Source: Acidimicrobiaceae bacterium (GTDB taxonomy: Bacteria > Actinomycetota > Acidimicrobiia > Acidimicrobiales > Poriferisodalaceae). Taken from it: a stretch of 64,000 nucleotides of DNA. Both the position numbers and the translations under genes were made by a program. The DNA lies in contig JAPOPC010000072.1 of NCBI GenBank assembly GCA_026713105.1, positions 104,613-168,612 on the forward strand, given 5' to 3'. This document shows, in pieces, positions 52,384 through 60,040 of this stretch. The notes beneath the pieces are model-generated. The model was not told the DNA's origin, ran no database searches, and saw only the letters and a program-made list of their open reading frames with translations. How positions within the stretch are numbered: position 1 is the first letter of the stretch; every line of letters begins with the position of its first letter.

Positions 52384-53784
52384 TCACCCTGCAGCCGGTC
52401 GCGCCTTCCAGAAGTAGTTATGGATTCCCTCCGCGCTGTACAGGCGCCGGAACGTCATTTCGACGCGGTCGCCGATCCTCACCTCATCTGGATCGACATC
52501 GGTCATCTCGGCCTGGAAGCGACCGCCACCGTCATAGTCGATGACGACTGCCACCATTGGCGGGGACAGCGAGAACGCCAGGCGATCGACGGTGAACGTC
52601 GCGATCGTGGCGGGAATGTCCGCCATGCGGACGCGCTCCATGTCGTCGACGGCGCCGCCTTCCATCGACACTCGCATCGGCGGCAGGTGGATCGCGCCCG
52701 AGCTGCGGTCACGCGAGCCGACAAAGGCGTACTTCCAGTCCTCGGAACGGAACGCCGGCGGCGCACCGGGGCGTTCAGGGTCTGGGCGACGGGGCGGTTC
52801 CCGGTCCAAGAAGCCGCGCCAAGTCAGGTACTTGTTGTAATCGAGCGCGTCGTTGCCTCGATCGATCTGGGACCGAACCGACGCAAACGGCGTGTGATCG
52901 GCGATGGCGTCGGTCGTGCGCAGCACATCAACCGTGGCACCGTCGGCGAGATGGACCAGCAGGATCGTCTCGCCAGGTGTTGCCTCGTCGAGGATCGCCG
53001 CCAACACGACGGCCGGGTGCGCCGAGCCGGTGTTGCCGATCTCGCCGGTGAGATCAGTGACGAGCTTGTCGCCGGCAACACGGGACAGTCCGCGCACCGC
53101 GCGTGCGTGCATGCCGACGATCGCGATCTTGTCGATCTCGTCAAGCCCGACGCTCGCGTCGGCGAGCGCACGCTCGATGGCGTCGTTGGCGAGCGGCAGG
53201 TACACCTGCTCGCCGAACCGTTCCTCCCATATCCGCGAGAACGCATCGCCCGGCTGCCGGTAGCGATCAGTGAATTCAGCCGTGGCGACTGCGCCGCCGA
53301 GCCACTCGCACAGCACCGGCGAGACCGAGTCGTCACCGAAGACGAATGCGGCAGCGCCGTCGCCTCCGCCGGCCTCGTCGCTGCTGGTCGGGCGACCGGT
53401 ACGCAGATCAGAAGCGATCGCCAGGTTGGTACCGCGATTCGCAGCGGCAAGCGCCCAGACGGCTTCTGACGAGCGTGGCGCCCCACCTGCGTCAACGGCC
53501 CATGCGGACCGGGGCAGATCCAGCGCCGCATGAATCGCAGAGGCGTTCGTCTTGTCCATATAGGCAGGATTGGCGGTCGAGAACAGCACCGAATCGGGAA
53601 CGATGTCGGTGCCGCGCAGAGCATTGCGCGCTGCCTCGACACCCATCGTCGTGGTGTCCTCGTCGTAGCTGGCCACCGCACGGTGCCCGCGGCCACCGCC
53701 GGAGCCCATCACCGCAGTGATCTTGGAGCGGTCCAGTCTCCAGTACGGCACATACGCCCCGTACGCAATGACCCCTCGTCCCAT
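52384..53784 (-). CDS. HMG-CoA synthase-like thiolase-fold protein fused to a DUF35/OB-fold domain
   Basis: 466 residues. Residues about 1-320 follow the HMG-CoA synthase / KAS III fold: GVIAYGAYVPYWRLDR, VPDSVLFSTANPAYMDKTNA, GGGDGAAAFVFGDD, GNTGSAHPAVVLAAILD. Residues about 340-466 resemble DUF35: LTWRGFLDREPPRRP, then an OB-fold ending YSAEGIHNYFWK. Two changes stand out: the site where the family has its nucleophile Cys reads VDAGGAPRSS, and the DUF35 zinc-ribbon cysteines are missing. The whole protein contains a single Cys (in PVLCEWLGG), so a scaffold or acyl-CoA-channelling role is more plausible than HMG-CoA synthesis. Confidence 0.72.
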   Translation of the reverse strand: MGRGVIAYGAYVPYWRLDRSKITAVMGSGGGRGHRAVASYDEDTTTMGVEAARNALRGTDIVPDSVLFSTANPAYMDKTNASAIHAALDLPRSAWAVDAGGAPRSSEAVWALAAANRGTNLAIASDLRTGRPTSSDEAGGGDGAAAFVFGDDSVSPVLCEWLGGAVATAEFTDRYRQPGDAFSRIWEERFGEQVYLPLANDAIERALADASVGLDEIDKIAIVGMHARAVRGLSRVAGDKLVTDLTGEIGNTGSAHPAVVLAAILDEATPGETILLVHLADGATVDVLRTTDAIADHTPFASVRSQIDRGNDALDYNKYLTWRGFLDREPPRRPDPERPGAPPAFRSEDWKYAFVGSRDRSSGAIHLPPMRVSMEGGAVDDMERVRMADIPATIATFTVDRLAFSLSPPMVAVVIDYDGGGRFQAEMTDVDPDEVRIGDRVEMTFRRLYSAEGIHNYFWKARPAAG

Positions 53785-53907
53785 CGTCTCGTCTCCCCTC
53801 GTTCGCGTCGCCGTCGCCGTGGTCTTCGAATCCCAAGCGATCGAATCGGCCGAGCCCGGCGCACGCCAGCCAGCGCAGGAGCCTACGGCGTCGGGCGTCC
53901 GTGTCGC

Positions 53908-54642
53908 CTAGCCGGCCGGGACGACTCGATACGCCTCGGCGAGCCGTCCTTCTCTCATGCCGCCTAACTCAGCGGTGCTGGTGCACCATTCCCGGACCCG
54001 TTCGTCAAGCTCATCGAATTGCGCGACCTGGCTGTGATGCTCCTTGAGCGCAGCCATCTTGCGCTCGAACGTGTCGGTGATGTCGACATAGCGGTTCGGC
54101 TCCGTGCCGGTCAGCCAGATCTCGGTGACGCTGTGGGGTTTGTGGCCCTCATCGAGGAGCTCCGGAAACGCTCGCGGGTTGCGAGCATCGGGATAGACAG
54201 CCGCCAATGCGGCCGTAGCCGTCGCCAGGTGATCAGGGTGGGAGATGTAGATGTGGTCCCAGTTGGGGACCGTGGTCTGGCACATCACCACGTCGGGGCG
54301 CGAGATCCGGATCGCCCGAGCAATGTCGCGGCGCAAACCCAAGTCGGCCACAACCATGCCGTCGGGATGGCCGAGCCAGTGCAGATCGCTCACACCCACC
54401 TTCGCGGCTGCAGCCGTCTGTTCGGCCTTGCGCATGGCGGCCAGCTCGTCGGGCGTGTGGGACATGTCATCGTCGCCGGCTTCCCCGCTCGTGGCGAGGC
54501 AGTAGGCCACATGGCAGCCGGCTGAGGTCAGCGCGGCAACGGTTCCCGCCATGCCGAAATCGATGTCGTCGGGATGGGCGACGATGACCATCGCACGCTC
54601 CGGCGCCACGAGCTCGCCCTGATCGGTGAGGATCACGCCCAC
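53908..54642 (-). CDS. PIG-L/LmbE family deacetylase
   Basis: 244 residues. Zinc-dependent deacetylase fold: VIVAHPDDIDFGMAGT (AHPDD metal motif), TSGEAGDDDM, LGHPDGMV and the distal ligand block ISHPDHLATATAAL. In actinobacteria this family includes MshB and Mca of mycothiol metabolism, but paralogues act on many N-acetyl sugars, so the substrate is open. No signal peptide. The start at 54642 could be replaced by an internal one near MVIVAHPDD. Confidence 0.88.
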   Translation of the reverse strand: MGVILTDQGELVAPERAMVIVAHPDDIDFGMAGTVAALTSAGCHVAYCLATSGEAGDDDMSHTPDELAAMRKAEQTAAAAKVGVSDLHWLGHPDGMVVADLGLRRDIARAIRISRPDVVMCQTTVPNWDHIYISHPDHLATATAALAAVYPDARNPRAFPELLDEGHKPHSVTEIWLTGTEPNRYVDITDTFERKMAALKEHHSQVAQFDELDERVREWCTSTAELGGMREGRLAEAYRVVPAG

Positions 54643-54682
54643 AGCCGGTGCCTCCGAGGTTCGACGAGCTGCGATGCAGTGC

Positions 54683-55348
54683 CTAGGTGAAGTAGGGGTT
54701 CTCGCCCGAGGCGTGGTCGGTGAGGTCGACGACCCGCTCGACCTCGGGGATCAGCTCACGCAATGTGCGCTCGATTCCTGCGGTGACGGTGGCGTTCGCC
54801 ATGCCGCAGCCCTGGCAGCCGCCGCCCAGCTTGACGACCACTGTGTCGCCTTCGACGGACACCAACTCGGCGAACCCGCCGTGAGCGGCGATCGAAGGGT
54901 TGATGCGCTTGGTCAGCACTTCGCGGACGTTGTCCTCCACCGATCCGTCGAGATCGAGCTGGGCATTGGGCCCCAGATCGGGTCGGTTCGGGTTGCGCAG
55001 CACCAGGCCGGGCTGGTTCGGATTCGACGGCAGGTCTAACGAAGCGCCGTCGAGCTTCGGCACGTCGCGATCTGGGATGAGCACTGTCAGGCCGCCGCCG
55101 ACACCGAACGGCACATCGGCTGGGTCCGCCTCGGTCAGCAGCTCGAACGCGAGGTCGTAGGTGTAATCGACGCCTTGAGCGCCGGTTATCTCGATGCGCA
55201 GTGCCAGCTGATCGCCGTCGACCTCGCTGTCGCGCAGCTCGATCACCTTGTCAAGAGCGGTCGGCGTGACGTCGAATGTCTCGCGCCGCGCTTCCATCAT
55301 CGATTCACGCACTGCATCTGGGGGAGCCATCGGGTCGCTCAAGGCCAT
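54683..55348 (-). CDS. NfuA-like Fe-S cluster carrier (degenerate A-type + NifU domain)
   Basis: 221 residues. The N-terminal half (about 25-130) resembles an A-type carrier/HesB fold without its three Cys, and the C-terminal half is a NifU domain: INPSIAAHGGFAELVSVEGD and KLGGGCQGCGMANATV, whose CxxC binds a [4Fe-4S] cluster at the dimer interface. This matches NfuA. A TAGGCT box 6 nt before ATG 55348 suggests a leaderless mRNA. Confidence 0.88.
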   Translation of the reverse strand: MALSDPMAPPDAVRESMMEARRETFDVTPTALDKVIELRDSEVDGDQLALRIEITGAQGVDYTYDLAFELLTEADPADVPFGVGGGLTVLIPDRDVPKLDGASLDLPSNPNQPGLVLRNPNRPDLGPNAQLDLDGSVEDNVREVLTKRINPSIAAHGGFAELVSVEGDTVVVKLGGGCQGCGMANATVTAGIERTLRELIPEVERVVDLTDHASGENPYFT

Positions 55349-55354
55349 GACGGC

Positions 55355-55360
55355 AGCCTA
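55355..55360 (-). promoter_or_regulatory. Putative -10 box (TAGGCT) of the NfuA-like gene
   Basis: TANNNT hexamer 6 nt before ATG 55348. Confidence 0.5.
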
Positions 55361-55399
55361 CTGAGGGCGCCCTTCGGGTTCGTAGGCGCCTTCAACGGT

Positions 55400-55425
55400 G
55401 GTGTCGGACACCTGGGCGGTAATGT
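55400..55425 (+). promoter_or_regulatory. Candidate promoter/operator of the acrylyl-CoA reductase-like gene
   Basis: A perfect inverted repeat GGTGTC-G-GACACC (55400-55412) lies 7 nt before a TAATGT hexamer (55420-55425), where a -35 element would sit. An SD (AGGAG) and ATG 55482 follow. Confidence 0.35.
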
Positions 55426-55481
55426 CCCGCGGGTTCGCTGGGCCTACAGGGTCGAGGGCAACACGCTACGAGGAGATCTCC

Positions 55482-56465
55482 ATGGCATTTCGCGCATTGG
55501 TGCTGCACGAGCAGGATCGGGCCGTCACGGCCGAGCTGGCCGACATCGATGACGGCCAGCTGCCCGACGGCGACGTGACGGTCGCCGTCGAGTACAGCAC
55601 CCTGAACTACAAGGACGGGATGATCCTGGGAGGGATCGGACGGCTTGTGCGCACGTACCCGCATGTGGGCGGCATCGACTTCGCTGGAGTCGTGGAGTCC
55701 TCCGACGACAGCCGCTTCGCCGCGGGCGATCGCGTGGTGCTTACCGGTTGGCGGGTCGGGGAGGCGCACTGGGGCGGGTACGCGGAGCGAGCACGAGTCA
55801 GCGGCGACTGGCTGGTCCGACTGCCCGATGGACTGACGACCTTCGAAGCGATGACGATTGGAACGGCGGGGTTCACCTCGATGCTGGCCGCCCAAGCGCT
55901 GGAAACTCACGGCGTCGGATCGGGTCCGGTACTCGTCACGGGCGCTGCGGGCGGAGTCGGCAGCGTTGCAGTGCACCTGTTGTCGGCGGCCGGCCATGCG
56001 GTTGCTGCTTCAACGGGTCGGCCGCAGACCGCGGACTACCTGCGCAACCTCGGCGCCTCCGAGATCATCGACCGGGCGGAGCTGTCTGAGCCACCGCAGC
56101 GGCCGCTCGGCAGTGAACGATTCGGCGGATGCGTGGACGCCGTCGGCGGCACGACGCTGGCGAATGTGCTGACGCAGATGTCGTACGGATCGAGCGTGGC
56201 AGCGTGCGGCCTCGCAGGGGGCAATGGGCTGGATACCACGGTCATCCCGTTTCTGTTGCGCGGTGTGAACCTGCTCGGCATCGACTCGGTTATGTGCCCC
56301 TATGAGCCGCGGGCCGCGGCATGGCAGCGGCTGGACCAACTCGTGGACCGCGATCTCCTGGCGTCGATGGCGACGACGGTGGGTCTGGGCGAACTCGCCG
56401 ACCTGGGCCCGAAGATCCTGGCCGGCGAGGTGCAAGGACGCACCGTGGTTGATGTGCGCGCCTGA
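55482..56465 (+). CDS. MDR oxidoreductase, acrylyl-CoA reductase (AcuI/YhdH) type
   Basis: 327 residues from ATG 55482 (Shine-Dalgarno AGGAGAT). Zinc-free MDR: N-terminal FRALVLHEQD, STLNYKDGMILGG, GGIDFAGVVESSDD, LTGWRVGEAHWGGYAERARV, cofactor loop VTGAAGGVGSVAVHLL, and GIDSVMCPYEPR. These match the AcuI/YhdH/YhfP group, NADPH-dependent acrylyl-CoA reductases that yield propionyl-CoA. This would link to the CoA-mutase and thiolase genes nearby, which is inference. Confidence 0.82.
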   Translation: MAFRALVLHEQDRAVTAELADIDDGQLPDGDVTVAVEYSTLNYKDGMILGGIGRLVRTYPHVGGIDFAGVVESSDDSRFAAGDRVVLTGWRVGEAHWGGYAERARVSGDWLVRLPDGLTTFEAMTIGTAGFTSMLAAQALETHGVGSGPVLVTGAAGGVGSVAVHLLSAAGHAVAASTGRPQTADYLRNLGASEIIDRAELSEPPQRPLGSERFGGCVDAVGGTTLANVLTQMSYGSSVAACGLAGGNGLDTTVIPFLLRGVNLLGIDSVMCPYEPRAAAWQRLDQLVDRDLLASMATTVGLGELADLGPKILAGEVQGRTVVDVRA

Positions 56466-56493
56466 AGCGTCCTCTGCCGGCGCCCAAGAACGA

Positions 56494-56631
56494 TCAGAGC
56501 ACTGAGGCAATTGCCGCGAAGCCGGTCAGCAGCATCGCGGCCACGACAAGGACTGCGGTCCACCACAGGCCAGGGCTGCGCTGGCGCAGCGGGCGCAAGT
56601 TGCCCGCCGCGTCATATCGATGCCGCGTCAT
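56494..56631 (-). CDS. Small single-span membrane protein (45 aa)
   Basis: MTRHRYDAAGNLRPLRQRSP begins a 45-residue product: basic cytoplasmic head, then one predicted helix (about 24-43, TAVLVVAAMLLTGFAAIASV). It lies between the MDR gene (convergent) and the DUF4333 lipoprotein gene. A repeated ATGACGCGGC gives a second possible start 16 nt downstream in another frame. No family recognised; tentative. Confidence 0.45.
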   Translation of the reverse strand: MTRHRYDAAGNLRPLRQRSPGLWWTAVLVVAAMLLTGFAAIASVL

Positions 56632-56656
56632 ATTGATCCTCGCACCCCACTTGGGC

Positions 56657-57226
56657 CTAGCCCTTCAGCCTCCACTCGATGGCGCCGATCTCGTTCTGGA
56701 CCTTGACCTCGATGTCTTGCGTGGCCGCCGTATCGGATCGCTCGAGCGTGCACAGGAACGTGTGGCCGACGGAGACCACCAGGTACTGGTCGTCGCCGCA
56801 ATTGGCTTGGACATTGAATCCCAGTGCCGTCGCCGCTTCGGCGCCCAGCGCCGTCTCGGTGGCATTCACCTGCATCACTGCTTGGCGAGGCCGGATTTCC
56901 CGGCGTCCCTGCTCGTCGATGATCGTCACCTGTGCCTCATAGAAGGCTCCCTCGACAAGGCCGTCGCACAGGAACGTCGAACCCGGCCGGATGGGGGCGT
57001 CTTCGGGACAGTCGATGTCAGCAATCTCGGCTGGCGCCACCACGCTCTGCAGGTAGTCCTGAACTTCGCGCTCAACTTGGGTCTGCTCGGTCCCGCCTCC
57101 GCAGGCTGCGAGCAGCCCTGCTGCCAGCAACGCCAACGAGACGACCCGCCCGGATCGACTGATACGGCGCGAACCCGCCGACCACGACCGCGCGCGGGTT
57201 GACTCCAGCGCGGGCAGTCTGGTCAA
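56657..57226 (-). CDS. DUF4333-like lipoprotein with two Cys-pair domains
   Basis: 189 residues from TTG 57226, which has GGAGG 8 nt upstream; the longer GTG start at 57259 would lie inside a TAGTGT -10 box (57261-57256), so it is rejected. Signal peptide with lipobox LLAAC. Two repeats each with a Cys pair follow: DCPEDAPIRPGSTFLCDG and NCGDDQYLVVSVGHTFLCTL, the DUF4333 pattern found in actinobacterial secreted proteins. Function unknown. Confidence 0.75.
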   Translation of the reverse strand: MTRLPALESTRARSWSAGSRRISRSGRVVSLALLAAGLLAACGGGTEQTQVEREVQDYLQSVVAPAEIADIDCPEDAPIRPGSTFLCDGLVEGAFYEAQVTIIDEQGRREIRPRQAVMQVNATETALGAEAATALGFNVQANCGDDQYLVVSVGHTFLCTLERSDTAATQDIEVKVQNEIGAIEWRLKG

Positions 57227-57363
57227 GGTGACGGCCTCCGGGTAGGAATGACGGGACACTAGCCCAACCCCGCCGGGGAGCCTGCAATTCGCTCAAACAG
57301 CGAAACCGCAGGTCATTCGTGCCGTCTGCGACACGTCGCGTGGCACCCGAGACTGGCTTCCGA

Positions 57364-59007
57364 TCAGATGAACGGCCGCTCGGTGTACCGACCGAAGACG
57401 TCGGCCAAGGCGTTGGTCACCTCTCCCACCGTGGCCCGCGTCCGGACAGAGTCGATCAGGTGCGGCATGAGGTTGGCGTCGGTTTCGGCCGCCCGGCGAA
57501 GCGACATCAGTGCTTCGGAGACAGCGGCCTGATTCCGGTCGGCTCGAACCTGCTGCAACCGTTTGACCTGACGCTGCTCATCGTCGCTGGTGATCTTCAG
57601 GAGGTCGATGTCGTCGTCCTCGCTGCCCTCGGTGAAGGCGCTGGCCCCCACCACGACCCGGCGACCCGCATTCACCTTCTTCTCGAAGTCATAGGCCGCG
57701 TCGGCGATCCCGGACTGGTACCAGCCCTCGTCGATCAGGCGGAATGCGCCCTCGAGCATCGAGCCGTCACCGAAGTCGTCGATGTGGGAGAACATCTCTT
57801 CCGCCTCGGCCTCGAGCTTGTCGGTCAATTCCTCGATGAACCAGCTGCCCCCGAGCGGGTCGATCACGTTCGCGGCCCCGGTCTCGTGGGCGATGATCTG
57901 TTGCGTCCGCAGCGCAATTCGGGCCGCCTTGTCGGTCGGCAGCGCCAGCGCTTCGTCCATCGAGTTGGTGTGCAGGCTCTGGGTGCCTCCCAGCACCCCG
58001 GCGAGCGCCTCGATCGCCGTGCGGGCGATGTTGATCTCCGGCTGCTGCGCAGTGAGCGACACGCCCGCCGTCTGGGTGTGGAACCGCAGCATCATCGACC
58101 GCTCGCTTTGCGCGCCGTAACGGTCGCGCATCCATCGAGCCCAGATGCGGCGTGCCGCTCGGTACTTGGCGATCTCTTCGAAGAAGTCGATGTGAGCATT
58201 GAAGAAGAAGCTCAGGCGCGGCGCGAATTCGTCGGTCGACAGCCCCCGCTCGGCGGCGGCCTCGACGTAGGCGAACCCGTTGGCCAAGGTGAATGCGAGC
58301 TCTTGGGCCGCCGTCGAACCGGCTTCGCGAATGTGGTAGCCGCTGATCGACACCGAGTTCCATCGGGGCATCTCGTTGGTGGCGAACTCGATGGTGTCGG
58401 CAACGAGGCGCATCGAGGGCCGCGGCGGGTACACCCATTCCTTTTGGGCTTGGTACTCCTTGAGGATGTCGTTCTGCAGCGTGCCGCCGAGCTTGCTGCG
58501 ATGCGCGCCATGTTCTTCGGCGTTGGCCACGAACATCGCCCAGATCGTGGCGGCGGGCGCGTTGATCGTCATAGACGTGGTCGTCGCCTCAAGGTCAATG
58601 CCGTCGTACAGCGTTGCCATGTCCTCGATCGAGTCGACGGCGACGCCGCAACGGCCCACTTCGCCCAGCGACATGACGTCGTCGGAATCGAGGCCCATGA
58701 GGGTGGGCATGTCGAATGCGGTCGACAGGCCGCCACCGCCCGCGTCGAGGATCTCGTGGAAGCGCTTGTTGGTGTCTTGCGGTGTTCCGAAACCGGCGAA
58801 CATCCGCATCGTCCACAGCCGGCCGCGGTAGCCGCTGGCGTGCACACCTCGCGTGTAGGGGTATTGGCCGGGCCAGCTGACGTCCGAGTCGGGCTCTTCG
58901 TCGGCAGGCGCGTACAGCGGTTCCAAGTCGAGGCCGCTCATCGTTTCGAAATCGGCGTCGCGCACCGAGGTGGCCTCGAACTCTGCTTGCCAGCGCTCGC
59001 GTGTCAC
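57364..59007 (-). CDS. Acyl-CoA mutase large subunit, isobutyryl-CoA mutase-like (no B12 domain)
   Basis: 547 residues from GTG 59007 (AGGAGG 7 nt upstream). This is the TIM-barrel catalytic chain of the methylmalonyl-CoA mutase family: YPYTRGVHASGYRGRLWTMR, STAFDMPTLMGLDSDD, RWNSVSISGYHIREAGS, GGTQSLHTNSMDEALALP. It lacks the C-terminal cobalamin-binding domain, so a separate small subunit is required. Where methylmalonyl-CoA mutase has Tyr89 and Arg207, this protein has Phe (RMFAGFG) and Gln (QNDILKEYQAQ), the pair known for isobutyryl-CoA mutase. A TACACT box lies at 59087-59082. Confidence 0.85.
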   Translation of the reverse strand: MTRERWQAEFEATSVRDADFETMSGLDLEPLYAPADEEPDSDVSWPGQYPYTRGVHASGYRGRLWTMRMFAGFGTPQDTNKRFHEILDAGGGGLSTAFDMPTLMGLDSDDVMSLGEVGRCGVAVDSIEDMATLYDGIDLEATTTSMTINAPAATIWAMFVANAEEHGAHRSKLGGTLQNDILKEYQAQKEWVYPPRPSMRLVADTIEFATNEMPRWNSVSISGYHIREAGSTAAQELAFTLANGFAYVEAAAERGLSTDEFAPRLSFFFNAHIDFFEEIAKYRAARRIWARWMRDRYGAQSERSMMLRFHTQTAGVSLTAQQPEINIARTAIEALAGVLGGTQSLHTNSMDEALALPTDKAARIALRTQQIIAHETGAANVIDPLGGSWFIEELTDKLEAEAEEMFSHIDDFGDGSMLEGAFRLIDEGWYQSGIADAAYDFEKKVNAGRRVVVGASAFTEGSEDDDIDLLKITSDDEQRQVKRLQQVRADRNQAAVSEALMSLRRAAETDANLMPHLIDSVRTRATVGEVTNALADVFGRYTERPFI

Positions 59008-59128
59008 CGGGTGCCTCCTGGGGTGTGCGGCTCCGTCGACCTCGAGGCGAACTCGGGCTCGACGCCACGTTCAGCGTTCGCAGTGTAGGCAGGGCAGTCT
59101 CGGCAGGCCGGCCCGAACGGGACCGGGT

Positions 59129-59971
59129 TCAGACGGCGAACGGGTCGACGGGTCCGCGGCCGCTGCCGAGGCGGCGAGTTGCCCCTGCGGAGATCGCGCG
59201 TGTTGTCAGATCGTGGGCACGGTCAATCGCAGCATCCAACTCTGCGCCCTTGGCCAGTTCTGCACAGATGGCCGCCGAGAAGACGTCGCCCGACCCACGA
59301 ACGTTGCGGGTGTCGATGCGCGGAGCCGACAGCAGACGCACCTTGCCGCGGCAGACGACGACGTCCGTGATCGTCTCGCCAGTCCGGAGTCGGCCACCGG
59401 TGATGATCACGGCCTCGGGACCCGCGGCTGCGAGCTCATGAGCCGCCTCGATCCAGGCCTCGACCTCGTCACTCAGATCGCTGCCCAGCAGTCGCCCCGC
59501 TTCGAGATGGTTGGGAGTCACGACCCGGGCGCTCGGCAGCAGGCGTGTCGCGACGGATCGCTCGGCTTCGGGGCTCAGCATGGGTTCGCCGGCACCGTCA
59601 ACCAGCACCGGATCCACAACCAATTGGGGGAGCCGCCGGGCAGCCACCGATGCGACGGCAGCAACGGTCTCAGCAGTGAGCAGCAGGCCCGTCTTGGCAG
59701 CCGCAATTGGCATGTCGTCGAGCACCGCGTGAATCTGCGCCGCCACCAACTCGGCATCGACGGGTTGCGCAGCTCGGAACTCGGCGGTGTTCTGTGCCGA
59801 CACCAGCGTCAGCGCAAAGGCGCCGTGCACGCCGGATGCGGCGAACGCGCGCAGATCCGCCGCGAGCCCGGCCCCACCGGAGGAATCTGCCCCGGCAATG
59901 GTCAATGCAGCCGGCGACCAGGTGTGCGCTTCGGGTGGAGTGAGGTCCCCTGTCTCTGTTCCACCGGCCAT
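59129..59971 (-). CDS. thiD: Hydroxymethylpyrimidine/phosphomethylpyrimidine kinase
   Basis: 280 residues. Phosphorylates HMP and HMP-P in thiamine synthesis. Motifs: ALTIAGADSSGGAGLAADL, HGAFALTLVSAQNT, AAKTGLLL, VVDPVLVDGAG, VVTPNHLEAGRLLG and the catalytic GSGDVFSAAI. No thiE or thiC is nearby. About 20 residues of N-terminal extension precede the fold. Divergent from the NAD-kinase-like gene (69 bp gap). Confidence 0.93.
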   Translation of the reverse strand: MAGGTETGDLTPPEAHTWSPAALTIAGADSSGGAGLAADLRAFAASGVHGAFALTLVSAQNTAEFRAAQPVDAELVAAQIHAVLDDMPIAAAKTGLLLTAETVAAVASVAARRLPQLVVDPVLVDGAGEPMLSPEAERSVATRLLPSARVVTPNHLEAGRLLGSDLSDEVEAWIEAAHELAAAGPEAVIITGGRLRTGETITDVVVCRGKVRLLSAPRIDTRNVRGSGDVFSAAICAELAKGAELDAAIDRAHDLTTRAISAGATRRLGSGRGPVDPFAV

Positions 59972-60025
59972 GTCCCCAGTACAACAGTTCGGAGCACCAC
60001 GCGGCGGTCAGCGGTCGCTGGTGGT

Positions 60026-60031
60026 TAGCGT
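60026..60031 (+). promoter_or_regulatory. Putative -10 box (TAGCGT) of the NAD-kinase-like gene
   Basis: TANNNT hexamer 9 nt before ATG 60041, in the divergent gap with thiD. Confidence 0.4.
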
Positions 60032-60040
60032 CGTCGAGCG

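Noticed and set aside
57319..59088. A 589-codon plus-strand frame
   Set aside because: It is antisense to the acyl-CoA mutase gene; no motif and codon pattern typical of a shadow frame.
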